Shown here piece by piece: positions 1 to 8,317 of a DNA stretch of 64,000 nucleotides. The notes under the pieces are model-generated. The model saw nothing but the letters and a program-made list of their open reading frames with translations, ran no database searches and was not told the DNA's origin. The position numbers were made by a program, and so were the translations under genes. The DNA is from Olsenella sp. Marseille-P4559. Its GTDB lineage: Bacteria > Actinomycetota > Coriobacteriia > Coriobacteriales > Atopobiaceae. How positions within the stretch are numbered: position 1 is the stretch's first letter; the number at the start of each line of letters is the position of its first letter. The stretch lies in NCBI RefSeq assembly GCF_900605015.1, contig NZ_LR027574.1, positions 1,106,735-1,170,734 of the forward strand. Reading direction: 5' to 3'.

Positions 1-1092
1 GGTGCCCTCTACAACCACGTACGCGAGGCACTGCCCAACGTCTCCATACTCAAGCTTGGCCTCACCTGGCCGCTGCCGCCCAAGCTTCTTGCGAGCTTTG
101 CCGCCTCGGTCGAGAAGGTCTACGTGGTGGAGGAGTCGTGCCGCTATTTCCGTGACCATGTGGCCGCACTGGGCGTGCGCCTCTCCGAGCCACCCGCCGC
201 GCCGCTCCCCCGCTCCGGCGAAATCTTCCCCACAGACATCCAGAGGAGCTTTGGCGTGGCCACGGCCGCCCATCTCGAAGCCGCCACGGACCTCCCCCCG
301 CGGCCACCAGCGTTCTGTGCCGGCTGTCCCCACCGCCCTGTCTTCCACGAACTGCGCCGCATGAAGGCCATCGTGACGGGCGACATTGGCTGCTATACGC
401 TAGGTGCCGTCGCGCCCTTCCGCGCCGTTGACTCGGTCATCGACATGGGCGCCTCCCTCAGCATGAGCCACGGCATGGAGCTGGCCGGCGTCTCCGGGCG
501 CACCAAGCGTCCCGTGGTGGGCGTCATTGGCGACTCCACCTTCGCGCACTCCGGCATCACGTCGCTTCTCGGCACGGCATACAACGGCGGCAGGGGGACG
601 CTCCTCATCCTGGACAACCGCACCACAGCCATGACCGGTACCCAAGGCAATCCCGTGAACGGAGTCACCCTTTCCGAGCAAGGCGCGCGCATTAGCCCGC
701 TTGTGGACGCAGGCGAGAAGCCCTCGGTTCTCGACCGCCCCGCGGGTCGTCCGCTCGACCTGCCGGCGCTCTGCCGCGCGATTGGCGTTGACGAGGTCAT
801 CGAGGCGGACGCGCAGGACCTTGCCGCCGTGCGAGCAGCACTCAAGACGGCCGTCTCCCACGAGGACCTGCTCTCGGTGGTGATCTTCCGCGCACCGTGC
901 CGCCTGGTCGACCGCACGCACGCACCTGCACCCGTTATTCGTGACTGCCGCCGCTGTGGCACCTGCATCCAGATTGGCTGTCCAGCCCTGGGCAAGGACG
1001 AGACAAACTACGCCATCATCGACCCCACGCAGTGCGTGGGCTGCGGTCAGTGCGAGCAGGTGTGCCCCTTTGGGTGCATCCAGTCCGCGTAG
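1..1092 (+). CDS. iorA: Indolepyruvate:ferredoxin oxidoreductase alpha subunit, C-terminal part (5' end outside window)
   Basis: The frame is open from the first base, so the N-terminal part lies outside the window; about 363 residues are visible. IorA oxidatively decarboxylates aryl-pyruvates from aromatic amino acids to aryl-acetyl-CoA and reduces ferredoxin, together with IorB, in the cytoplasm of anaerobes. The visible part holds the C-terminal TPP-binding domain (GCYTLG, then GDSTFAHSG followed by LDNRTTAMTG, the family GD-S...N pyrophosphate/Mg signature). A C-terminal ferredoxin-like domain carries two Cys clusters, CRRCGTC with a following C, and CVGCGQCEQVCP, for two [4Fe-4S] clusters. 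iorB follows after 29 bp on the same strand, the usual iorAB order. Confidence 0.93.
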   Translation, partial: GALYNHVREALPNVSILKLGLTWPLPPKLLASFAASVEKVYVVEESCRYFRDHVAALGVRLSEPPAAPLPRSGEIFPTDIQRSFGVATAAHLEAATDLPPRPPAFCAGCPHRPVFHELRRMKAIVTGDIGCYTLGAVAPFRAVDSVIDMGASLSMSHGMELAGVSGRTKRPVVGVIGDSTFAHSGITSLLGTAYNGGRGTLLILDNRTTAMTGTQGNPVNGVTLSEQGARISPLVDAGEKPSVLDRPAGRPLDLPALCRAIGVDEVIEADAQDLAAVRAALKTAVSHEDLLSVVIFRAPCRLVDRTHAPAPVIRDCRRCGTCIQIGCPALGKDETNYAIIDPTQCVGCGQCEQVCPFGCIQSA

Positions 1093-1121
1093 GCCCAGCC
1101 GAAGCAAGGGAGGTAGAATAC

Positions 1122-1760
1122 ATGCCACACACAACAGCATCCGCAGCCAGCTCAACCGTCCACATGGGCGAACGCGTGCATCTCGACCACACCATGACCG
1201 TTCTTCTCGTGGGCGTTGGCGGACAAGGCACGATCCTCGCCGGCAACATCCTTGCCATGACCGCCTCTGAGGCTGGCCTCGACGTGAAGGTCTCCGAAAT
1301 CCACGGCATGAGCCAACGAGGGGGTTCGGTCTCGACCATCATCCGCATGGGCGAGCACGTTGACTCCATGGCCTGCGATCCGGGCACGGCCGATGTGCTT
1401 GTGGCCTTCGAGACCATTGAGGCCCTGCGCAACCAGCAGTTTCTCAAGGAGGGCGGCCGTCTCTTTGTGAATGACGAGACGATCGTGCCCGTACCGGTGA
1501 ACATTGGTAACGCCCACATGCCCCAACACGTGGAGGCGCGCCTGGACAGGATTGGTGCCGTGCGGATTGATGCCGGGGAGATTGCCCGACGCGTGGGAAG
1601 CCCCCGCTCGACCAACGTGGTGCTGGTAGGCGCACTTTCGACGGCACTTCCCTTCTCGGTGGATGAGTGGCGCGATGCCATTGGCCGCCGCGTGCCGCCA
1701 AAGACCGTCGAGGCAAACCTTGCTGCGTTCGATGCCGGCCGCAAGGCGGCGGAGCGCTAG
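1122..1760 (+). CDS. iorB: Indolepyruvate:ferredoxin oxidoreductase beta subunit
   Basis: This is the gamma-domain (KorC/PorG-like) partner of IorA. A glycine-rich GVGGQGT motif near residue 30 and the HGMSQRGGSV segment are typical of the family. I chose the ATG at 1122 because GGGAGG lies 8 bases upstream; the open frame extends back into iorA, but that part is not needed. The protein is 212 residues, slightly longer than usual because of about 25 extra N-terminal residues; the ATG at 1194 (MTVLLVGVGG) is a plausible alternative start. It completes the two-subunit enzyme with the upstream gene. Confidence 0.9.
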   Translation: MPHTTASAASSTVHMGERVHLDHTMTVLLVGVGGQGTILAGNILAMTASEAGLDVKVSEIHGMSQRGGSVSTIIRMGEHVDSMACDPGTADVLVAFETIEALRNQQFLKEGGRLFVNDETIVPVPVNIGNAHMPQHVEARLDRIGAVRIDAGEIARRVGSPRSTNVVLVGALSTALPFSVDEWRDAIGRRVPPKTVEANLAAFDAGRKAAER

Positions 1761-2307
1761 GGCAGACGAGAAGGGCTTGCGCTGCTCGATGGTGCCCGGG
1801 TTCCCACGTGGGCCCGGGCGCCGCTTCTTGTCGCTGGAGGTGAGAGGGCGACCGGGGTGCACGGGTTGGCAACCGTACGAGGCTCGGTCGCTCACGCACA
1901 ACGGTTGCCTTTTGCCTCAGAGACTGCCGCCATGGCAGAGGAGGGCCATCGTGCGTACGCATAAGTCAGGACTGTTGACATGGCCCTCTCGGCCAACTGG
2001 CCAAACGCAACTCCCCTGTCAGAAAGTCTCGGTCGTGCGTACGCACAAGCCTGACCCGTTGCCAAGGGATGCCTTCAAGACCCTCTTTGTGGCCGAGAAC
2101 CTCGGTCGTGCGTACGCACGAGCATCGAGATCCGCCAATCGACGGCGCCGCTAGCAGCTCGATGGCGAGAGCCCCACGGTAGAGATTCCGTATGGCCCAC
2201 CTTCTCCTCGCACCGTAAGGGTGCTTTCAGCTTTACCATCAGCGTGGGTTGCGGTTGCCACGGTTCCCGCCCCACCACACAACAGCCGAGCAAGGGGGGA
2301 CGTTCGC
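1761..2307. other. Intergenic region with three copies of a GTGCGTACGCAC palindrome
   Basis: No convincing gene is seen in this 547-bp stretch; open frames on both strands lack ribosome-binding sites and homology I recognise. It contains three spaced palindromes (listed separately) and a TTGACA hexamer at 1975 without a clear -10 partner. It probably carries the iorAB transcript end and the control region of the downstream deacetylase. Confidence 0.5.
1951..2119. repeat. Three dispersed 12-bp palindromes GTGCGTACGCAC
   Basis: Copies lie at 1951-1962 (last base changed), 2035-2046 and 2108-2119. Similarity continues into flanking bases: TCGGTC precedes copies 2 and 3, and AAG/GAG follows. Spacing is 84 and 73 bp. 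The core is a perfect palindrome, which suggests a dimeric DNA-binding protein or a methylation-type site; function is unknown. Confidence 0.6.
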
Positions 2308-3255
2308 ATGCCGAAGCACTTCAGGCAGGACTGGACGCCGCGTCAGGACTCCAGGAGAAGTCTTGTCAGAAGCAGTCAGAGCAGGAAGGCCTTTCTCGCC
2401 CTATCGGTAGGGGCGCTGCTCGCACTGGGTGTGGGAGTCGCAATGACCCAAGCACCGGGCGCAACAGCCACCGCACCCCAAGCTGACAATACGCCCGACG
2501 CCCCTGACGCGTCCAGTTCGCAAGACACGCAAGACGCAACTGCCGCACAAGACGCCTCCGACGACCCGCGCGCGGCTGGGCTTACCGTGGACCCAGACGC
2601 CCAGACGGACTGGAACTTCAAGAACAACGGCGAGAGCATCGTCTATCTCACCTTCGATGACGGTCCCTCCGCAAACACGCAGCGTGTGCTCGACATTCTC
2701 GACCAGTGCGGCGCAAAGGCAACATTCTTTGTGGTGGGACACGACCCCGACCACTATGGCATGATCAAGAAGGCCTACGATGACGGCAACACCATTGGCC
2801 TGCACTCCTACACGCACGACTACGCGAAGGTCTACTCCTCCGAGGACGCCTTCTTCGACGACCTCGACCAGATCGCGCAAGTCGTGAAGGACCAGATCGG
2901 CTACGTGCCCTATCTCGTGCGCTTCCCCGGCGGCTCGTCCAACACCGTCTCGGAGAAGTACTGCTCGGGCATCATGGACGTGCTGGTAAACGACGTGCAG
3001 GAGCGCGGCTACCAGTACTATGATTGGAACGCTTCCAGCGGAGACGGGGCAGTGTGCACAACCGACCAGGTCATCGAGAACTCCTGCGCCTACGATGACT
3101 ACCCCAACATCATCCTGCTCTGCCACGATGCCGCCACCAAGGACACCACCGTCGAGGCCCTGCCCAAGATCATCGAGCACTACCAGGCGCTGGGCTACCG
3201 GTTCGAGGCAATCGACCGCAGCACGATGGTGCCACACCATAAGGTCGCCAACTAG
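2308..3255 (+). CDS. Membrane-anchored polysaccharide deacetylase (NodB domain)
   Basis: This is a predicted peptidoglycan or polysaccharide N-deacetylase acting outside the membrane. After a basic N-terminus there is one hydrophobic segment (about residues 28-46), then an Ala/Asp/Thr-rich linker, then a NodB domain from about residue 110. NodB motifs are visible: TFDDGPS (catalytic base and metal Asp), HSYTHD (metal His pair), RFPGG, and LLCHD near the C-terminus. Length (315 aa) fits PgdA-like deacetylases with a short N-terminal region. I chose the ATG at 2308 over the in-frame GTG at 2221 because GGGGGGA lies 7 bases upstream. The gene stands alone; lysozyme resistance is a reasonable but untested role. 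Confidence 0.88.
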   Translation: MPKHFRQDWTPRQDSRRSLVRSSQSRKAFLALSVGALLALGVGVAMTQAPGATATAPQADNTPDAPDASSSQDTQDATAAQDASDDPRAAGLTVDPDAQTDWNFKNNGESIVYLTFDDGPSANTQRVLDILDQCGAKATFFVVGHDPDHYGMIKKAYDDGNTIGLHSYTHDYAKVYSSEDAFFDDLDQIAQVVKDQIGYVPYLVRFPGGSSNTVSEKYCSGIMDVLVNDVQERGYQYYDWNASSGDGAVCTTDQVIENSCAYDDYPNIILLCHDAATKDTTVEALPKIIEHYQALGYRFEAIDRSTMVPHHKVAN

Positions 3256-3385
3256 GCGCCACCGGCACGGCCGGCGTCGGCGGGCCATTGCACGTGCAGC
3301 CCGTCGTCGGCCGACCGACCAACAGCCGGTTCCGCACCCAATACGACCGCTCGCCATCTTGCTCGCATCGACCGGTCCCCAAGAG

Positions 3386-3399
3386 TGGAATCTATTCCA
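3386..3399. promoter_or_regulatory. Short palindrome TGGAATCTATTCCA upstream of the YegP-like gene
   Basis: A 14-bp inverted repeat (TGGAAT/ATTCCA with a 2-base centre) lies about 60 bp before the start of the next gene. It could be an operator; no regulator is identified. Confidence 0.3.
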
Positions 3400-3457
3400 T
3401 TGAGCCGGCATTTTCGGCCAGGGATCGTATCCGTCGCAGACGTTTGGGGTGAGCCGT

Positions 3458-3829
3458 ATGGGTCAGTACGTACTTAACGAGAAGGATGGAAGGTACCTGT
3501 TTAACCTGTGCGCCAGCAATGGCCACATTATCGCCACGTCGATGGTCTTCCCCTCCAAGGACGATTGCCTGGATGGCATCGAGCGCATCCGCAAGACCGC
3601 AAGGGGTGCGGCGGTAGAGGACACGACCTCCCTCGACCAACAGCCCGTAGAGGCGCCAAAGTACCGCATCTTCCAGACCCTCTCAGGCAACTACTTCTTC
3701 CGCTTCTACCCCGATACGGGCAACGACCTAGCGCAGTCGCACTCCTATCCCCACAAGGACAGCCTGCTGAGAAGAATCGAGCGCATGCGCAACGAGGGCG
3801 ATTCCCCGCTGTCGCAGACCGAGGAGTAG
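3458..3829 (+). CDS. YegP-like protein with two DUF1508 repeats
   Basis: A small soluble protein of 123 residues made of two copies of the DUF1508/YegP fold. Repeat 1 covers about residues 4-50 (GRYLFNLCASNGHIIATS...) and repeat 2 about 63-110 (GNYFFRFYPDTGNDLAQS...). Each ends in an Arg-rich helix (GIERIRK, RIERMR). The family is widespread but its function is unknown. The ATG at 3458 is preceded by GGGGTGA; a GTG at 3449 is an alternative start. It stands alone between the deacetylase and a convergent HD-domain gene. Confidence 0.82.
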   Translation: MGQYVLNEKDGRYLFNLCASNGHIIATSMVFPSKDDCLDGIERIRKTARGAAVEDTTSLDQQPVEAPKYRIFQTLSGNYFFRFYPDTGNDLAQSHSYPHKDSLLRRIERMRNEGDSPLSQTEE

Positions 3830-3933
3830 GCGCAGGGGCCCATCCTGCAACCTCGCACGAACGTCACGCCCAGTCGTCTTGGCGGGACACACGGCTTCTT
3901 TGTCCGCAGCGTGGCGAGGGGGGGCGGCCTGTC

Positions 3934-4545
3934 TCAGCGCTCCCCTCGCCACTCGGCGATGAACTCCTCGTAGAACCCCCTGAGGTAGGCCCCGCGCCCA
4001 GCCGCGAGGAGGCGTCCGGACTGCGTGTTCATGCCCTCGGCGAGCAGCAGGAGCTTGTCCTCGAAGTGCGCGATCGTGGTATCGCGGCGCTCCTCGCCCT
4101 CGTCCCAGAGGGCCCGCTTGTGCGCCCCGCCGAAGGCGAAGGCGCGACCCACGCCTATCGCGCCGATGGCGTCCAAGCGGTCGGCGTCACGTACGCAGGC
4201 CGCCTCGAGGCTGCTCGGGGGTTCCATCCCGTTGGTGGAGAAGGAGACCTCCCGTATGGCCTGGCAGACGCGGCGCCTCTCGTCCCCATCGACACCCTGG
4301 GCGTCCAGGAAGGAGGTCGCGTGATCCAGCGACGCGCACGTCTCGGGAAAGAGCTTATGGTCGTCCACATCATGCAGCAGCGCCGCGAGCCCGCAGATGC
4401 CAACGTCTGCCCCTTCGCTACGGGCGATGGCCGCGGCGGTGCGGCAGACGCGCAGGGCATGGTCCGCCCCATGGCCGGACGCCTCTCCTGCGAGGAGACC
4501 GTGCACGTACGCGGTGGCCGCCGCGATGGTCCCCTCGCCGATCAC
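3934..4545 (-). CDS. HD-domain metal-dependent phosphohydrolase
   Basis: An HD-superfamily protein of about 203 residues. The metal ligands are visible as H in HGADHALRV, the HD pair in LLHDVDDH, and a later D in RDADRLDAIGAIG; this pattern resembles the YedJ-like phosphohydrolases. The substrate is unknown. The open frame runs upstream into gatB, but the best start is a GTG at 4545 that overlaps the gatB stop as GTGA, implying translational coupling at the end of gatCAB. It is probably co-transcribed with the amidotransferase genes. Confidence 0.8.
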   Translation of the reverse strand: MIGEGTIAAATAYVHGLLAGEASGHGADHALRVCRTAAAIARSEGADVGICGLAALLHDVDDHKLFPETCASLDHATSFLDAQGVDGDERRRVCQAIREVSFSTNGMEPPSSLEAACVRDADRLDAIGAIGVGRAFAFGGAHKRALWDEGEERRDTTIAHFEDKLLLLAEGMNTQSGRLLAAGRGAYLRGFYEEFIAEWRGER

Positions 4546-6077
4546 GCCCCGAGCCTCTCGGCCAGCAGCTTGTTGAAGAGCTTGGGATTGCCCGAGCCCT
4601 TCGATGCCTTCATGCACTGTCCAACCAGGTATCCCACAACCTTCTTGTTGCCGTCGCGGTACTGCTGGACCTGGTCGGCACAGCGCGCGAGGACCTCGTC
4701 CACGATGGGCTCGAGTGCGCCGGCGTCTGTCACCTGACGCATGCCGCGCTCATCCACCACGCTCTCCGGATCTGCATCCGTGCCGTTGACGGCCTCGAGC
4801 ACCTCACGCGCCTGCGCAAAGGTGATGGCATCCTCGGCGAGAAGGCTGGCAATGCCTCTCACCTGCGCCGGTGCAAGCGCATCGAAGCTCGGCGCGAGGT
4901 TCACCATCACGTTGGCGACGGTGGACACGGCCTTGGCCGGCGCTCCTGCAAGGGACTCCTCGAAGAAGGTCGCGACCTTGGGATCTCCCGCCAGCTGGGC
5001 AGCGTCGGCCTGCTTGAGTCCGTAGTCGCGCATGTAGCGGTCTCGCTTGGCGTCAGGCAGCTCGGGGATCTTCTCGCGCGCCTCTTCGATGAAGTCGTCC
5101 GTGAGGTCGAAGGGCGCGAGGTCGGGGTCGGGGAAGAGACGGTAGTCATCGGCCGTCTCCTTCACGCGCATCACGACGGTGCGACGACGGCTGGGCTCCC
5201 AGTGACGCGTCTCCTGGTAGATGATGCCACCCTCTTCGAGTACCTCGGCCTGGCGGCAGATCTCGTACTCGAGCGCGTCGTGCAGGCTCTTGAACGAGTT
5301 GATGTTCTTCATCTCGGTCTTGGTGCCCAGGCGCGTCTCGCCGCGGCGGCGCAGGCTGATGTTGCCGTCGCAGCGCATGGAGCCGTTCTCCAGCGAGCAG
5401 TCGGAGATGCCCAGCGTCTTGAACGTCTGCTGCAGCTTCTCCATGAAGAGGCGGGCCTCCTCGGGCGTGCGCAGGTCGGGCTCGGTGACGAGCTCGATGA
5501 GGGGCGTGCCGCAGCGGTTGTAGTCGATAAGGGACTCAGTAGCAGCCGTGATGCGGCCCTCTTCGCCGCCTACGTGCACCATCTTGGCGGCGTCCTCCTC
5601 CATGTGGATGCGCAGGATGCGGATGGGCACCACGTAGGAGCCATCCTTCTCGCGCGCGATTGCGGTCGTGCCGTCGCCGGCCACGTCTTCCCATGCCGGA
5701 CGCTCGGCCGCGCCCCCGCCAGAGACCTCAAGGTCGAGACGCCCGTGCATGCAGAAGGCGACGGGACCCTGCGTGGTCTGGAAGTTCTTGGCCATGTCGG
5801 GATAGAAGTAGTGCTTGCGATAGAACATCGAGTGGCGCATGATCTGGCAGTTTGTGGCCAGCCCCGCCATCACGATGGACTGGATGGCCGCGCGGTTGGG
5901 CACCGGCAGCGCGCCGGGCATGCCCAGGCACACGGGGCACACGTTGGTATTGGGCGGGTCATCGTGCGTGTTCTTGCAGTTGCAGAACATCTTGGTCTCG
6001 AGCGTAGTGAGCTCGGTGTGGACCTCAAGGCCAATCACGGCCTCCCAGTCCCCCAGGACCTCAGCGAGCCTCTTCAT
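4542..6077 (-). CDS. gatB: Aspartyl/glutamyl-tRNA amidotransferase subunit B
   Basis: GatB binds misacylated Asp-tRNA(Asn)/Glu-tRNA(Gln), activates the side chain with ATP and receives ammonia from GatA. The 511-residue length is normal. The N-terminus (WEAVIGLEVHTEL, then CNCKN and CPVCLGMPG) shows the catalytic domain and the Zn-type Cys pairs, and the C-terminal half carries the GatB/YqeY tail domain (ending GNPKLFNKLLAERL). The start overlaps the gatA stop as ATGA. The presence of the pathway suggests the organism lacks GlnRS and/or AsnRS, or uses GatCAB for one of them. Confidence 0.97.
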   Translation of the reverse strand: MKRLAEVLGDWEAVIGLEVHTELTTLETKMFCNCKNTHDDPPNTNVCPVCLGMPGALPVPNRAAIQSIVMAGLATNCQIMRHSMFYRKHYFYPDMAKNFQTTQGPVAFCMHGRLDLEVSGGGAAERPAWEDVAGDGTTAIAREKDGSYVVPIRILRIHMEEDAAKMVHVGGEEGRITAATESLIDYNRCGTPLIELVTEPDLRTPEEARLFMEKLQQTFKTLGISDCSLENGSMRCDGNISLRRRGETRLGTKTEMKNINSFKSLHDALEYEICRQAEVLEEGGIIYQETRHWEPSRRRTVVMRVKETADDYRLFPDPDLAPFDLTDDFIEEAREKIPELPDAKRDRYMRDYGLKQADAAQLAGDPKVATFFEESLAGAPAKAVSTVANVMVNLAPSFDALAPAQVRGIASLLAEDAITFAQAREVLEAVNGTDADPESVVDERGMRQVTDAGALEPIVDEVLARCADQVQQYRDGNKKVVGYLVGQCMKASKGSGNPKLFNKLLAERLGA

Positions 6078-7570
6078 GCAAGCTCACCCCCCTTCCCGGC
6101 AAACTCGGGTGCGACAACGCCACGCGCCGAGAAGGACTTCTCGACGGCACGGGCAAAGCGCAGGAGCCTGCGGTCCGAGAAGGCAGGGCCCTGCAGCTGG
6201 ACCGAGACGGGCAGCCGAGACTCGGCACCCAGACCCAGTGGCACCGAGATGCCGCCGTTGCCTGCGATGTTGTTCGAGATCGTGAACATGTCCGACGCGT
6301 ACATCTGCGTGGGGTCGCTCATCTCGCCGAACTTGAAGGCGGCGCGCGGCATGGCAGGCATGAGAATAACGTCGCACTGCCCGTAGGCGTGGCTGTAGTC
6401 CTGCGTGATGAGGGTGCGCACCTGCTGTGCCGGGTAGTAGTACTTGTCGTAGACGCCGCTGGAGAGAAGGTACGCGCCAAGCATCTGGCGTCGCTTAGCC
6501 TCCTCGCCAAAGCCGTGGGCACGGCTCTTGGAGGTCTGCTCGGCCAGCGTGGTGCAGCCCTCCTCCTGGTAGCCATAGCGCACGCCGTCAAAGCGGGCGA
6601 GGTTGGAGAAGGCCTCGCACGGTGCGATCACGTAGTAGGCAGCGATTGCAGATTTGATGTTAGGCAGGTCGACCTCGACGAGCTGGGCACCGGCGTCCTC
6701 GAGGGCCTTTGTCGCACCATCCACGGCCGCGCGGACCTCCGCCGCAAGGCCGGCGGCGTTCATGAGCGCAGACACCACGCCCACGCGCATGCCCTCAACG
6801 CCGTCCTCGAGGTGCTCGAGGAAGTCGACGGCGCAGGGCTGGCTCGTGGAGTCGTACGGGTCACGGCCGGCAGCCGTGAGCGCGTTCATGGCAAGCGCCA
6901 CGTCTTCGACGGAGCGACCGAAGGGCCCAACCTGGTCAAGCGAAGAGCCGAACGCCACCACGCCGTAGCGGCTCACGGCACCGTACGTGGGCTTCATGCC
7001 CACTACGCCACAGAGGCTCGCCGGCTGGCGGATGGAGCCGCCCGTGTCGGAGCCAAGCGAGATGGTGACCTCACCGGCGGCGACCGCGGCCGCCGACCCG
7101 CCCGAAGAGCCGCCCGGAACGCGGTCGGTATCCCAGGGGTTGTTCGTGCGGTGGAAGGCCGAGGACTCCGTGGACGAGCCAAATGCGAACTCGTCCATGT
7201 TGGCCTTACCCATGGGCGTGGCACCCGCGTCAAGCATGCGCTGGACGCAGGTGGCGGTAAAGGTGGATTCGTAGTTCTCGAGCATCTTGGAGGCGCAGGT
7301 CGTGCGCGTGCCCACGAGATGCATGTTGTCCTTGAAGGCAACCGGCACGCCAGCGAGTGGGCCGAGCTTCTCGCCTGACGTACGACGGCGGTCCGTCTCG
7401 GCGGCGACCGCGAGGGCAAGGTCTGACGAGACCTGCAGGAATGCCTGGACCTTGTCGTCACGCGACTCGATGGCGTCGAGGGAGGCCTTGGCAACCTCGG
7501 TTGCGCTGAACTCCCCTGCCGCCACGCCCGCGGCAATGCGCGCGGCAGAGAGCTGGTCGATGTTGGCCAT
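6074..7570 (-). CDS. gatA: Aspartyl/glutamyl-tRNA amidotransferase subunit A (amidase)
   Basis: This is the glutaminase subunit that releases ammonia for GatB. It is an amidase-signature enzyme of 498 aa. The catalytic Lys is in AFKDNM, and the Ser-rich motif GGSSGGSAAAVA with the downstream GSDTGGSIRQPA supplies the cis-Ser and Ser nucleophile. Its start shares a base with the gatC stop (TGATG) and its stop overlaps gatB (ATGA), so gatC-gatA-gatB is one translationally coupled operon. Confidence 0.97.
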   Translation of the reverse strand: MANIDQLSAARIAAGVAAGEFSATEVAKASLDAIESRDDKVQAFLQVSSDLALAVAAETDRRRTSGEKLGPLAGVPVAFKDNMHLVGTRTTCASKMLENYESTFTATCVQRMLDAGATPMGKANMDEFAFGSSTESSAFHRTNNPWDTDRVPGGSSGGSAAAVAAGEVTISLGSDTGGSIRQPASLCGVVGMKPTYGAVSRYGVVAFGSSLDQVGPFGRSVEDVALAMNALTAAGRDPYDSTSQPCAVDFLEHLEDGVEGMRVGVVSALMNAAGLAAEVRAAVDGATKALEDAGAQLVEVDLPNIKSAIAAYYVIAPCEAFSNLARFDGVRYGYQEEGCTTLAEQTSKSRAHGFGEEAKRRQMLGAYLLSSGVYDKYYYPAQQVRTLITQDYSHAYGQCDVILMPAMPRAAFKFGEMSDPTQMYASDMFTISNNIAGNGGISVPLGLGAESRLPVSVQLQGPAFSDRRLLRFARAVEKSFSARGVVAPEFAGKGGELA

Positions 7571-7896
7571 CAGGCAAGACCTCCCTCGTCCTCGTCGGTA
7601 CCCAGGATTGAGGGCACGCGGAAGTGGTGGTCGCGCGTGGAGCCGGCGTTCTCGAGCGCCACGTCGACGGGCAGGGCGCGGACGGAGTCGTCGATGACGT
7701 CCTCACCCATCACGTTTGAGAGGTCGCCGATGGGGTGGAAGGTGGGATCGACCCCATCGAGGTCGTACTGGCGGATGGGCTCGAGAAGGTCGACCGCCTC
7801 GTTCATGTAGGCGGTCATCTCGTCGAGTTCCTCGTCCGTGAGGGCAATGCGCGCGTAGTCCGCGATACCCTGCACGTCTTCCCTGCTTAGTGGCAT
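7570..7896 (-). CDS. gatC: Aspartyl/glutamyl-tRNA amidotransferase subunit C
   Basis: A 108-residue linker subunit that stabilises GatA-GatB. The family-type N-terminus (LSREDVQGIADYARIALTDEE) and the conserved C-terminal RDHHFRVPSIL are present. I chose the ATG at 7896 because AGGAGGG lies just upstream, although the frame is open further back. It is the first gene of the gatCAB operon; its promoter should lie in the repeat-rich intergenic region above 7897. Confidence 0.93.
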   Translation of the reverse strand: MPLSREDVQGIADYARIALTDEELDEMTAYMNEAVDLLEPIRQYDLDGVDPTFHPIGDLSNVMGEDVIDDSVRALPVDVALENAGSTRDHHFRVPSILGTDEDEGGLA

Positions 7897-8317
7897 AGGC
7901 CCTCCTGTCTGGAGCTGTTTCACCTCGACCATTTTACGGGACAAGGACAGGCCGGGGGCGCCACATTACCAAGGCGCAACACGACAGGGCGAGAAGGGCT
8001 TGGGCAACCGGGGGCGAAAGGCGGCTCTCGGCACGAGGCAAACCCGTGTCCGCCGGCGATTGTGTGACGGTTCGTCACAGGTTCGCATCCGAATGTGTGA
8101 CCCGCGCAGGACGTCACACATTCGTCGACGTTCGTGTTGCGAACCGTCACACATTCGAAGCCAGCACGGCCGAGAACCGGCGGCGGCGCCGGGAAGCCGA
8201 AGCTTACGAAAGCGTAAGACGCCCGTAAGTTCACTCGATGGCACCAAAAGCCACCTCGCGGGATTATAGGGTCAACGAAAGGCAACGACCACAGCGTCGC
8301 GTCGGAAGGAGCACACC
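7897..8317. other. Divergent intergenic region between gatC and a small membrane ORF
   Basis: No gene longer than a few dozen codons is supported here. The stretch holds the nested TGTGTGAC inverted repeats at 8057-8157 and a small hairpin (CTTACG/CGTAAG) near 8204-8219. It must contain the gatCAB promoter on the minus strand and that of the small plus-strand ORF. Confidence 0.45.
8057..8157. repeat. Nested inverted repeats built on TGTGTGAC
   Basis: Four copies of one motif are arranged symmetrically. An 18-mer (CGATTGTGTGACGGTTCG) at 8057-8074 recurs inverted with one mismatch at 8140-8157. Between them a perfect 12-bp inverted repeat lies at 8090-8101 (CGAATGTGTGAC) and 8113-8124 (GTCACACATTCG), separated by 11 bases. 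The 8062-8079 segment also forms the palindrome TGTGACGGTTCGTCACA. This looks like a multi-site operator or a structured element. Confidence 0.6.

Noticed and set aside
400..1155. Minus-strand ORF opposite iorA
   Set aside because: Shadow of the iorA coding frame; no ribosome-binding site and no recognisable motifs.
1951..2119. CRISPR-like direct repeats
   Set aside because: Only 12 bp of core, three copies and spacers of unequal length; no cas genes.
5202..6386. 394-codon plus-strand ORF opposite gatB/gatA
   Set aside because: Antisense to two clear genes; composition (Leu/Ala/His/Arg-rich) is typical of GC-rich shadows.
8060..8100. tRNA T-loop-like GGTTCGCATCC
   Set aside because: No acceptor or anticodon stems around it; it is part of the TGTGTGAC repeat array.
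8057..8157. CRISPR array
   Set aside because: The repeats are inverted and closely nested with unequal short spacers, not direct repeats with uniform spacers.
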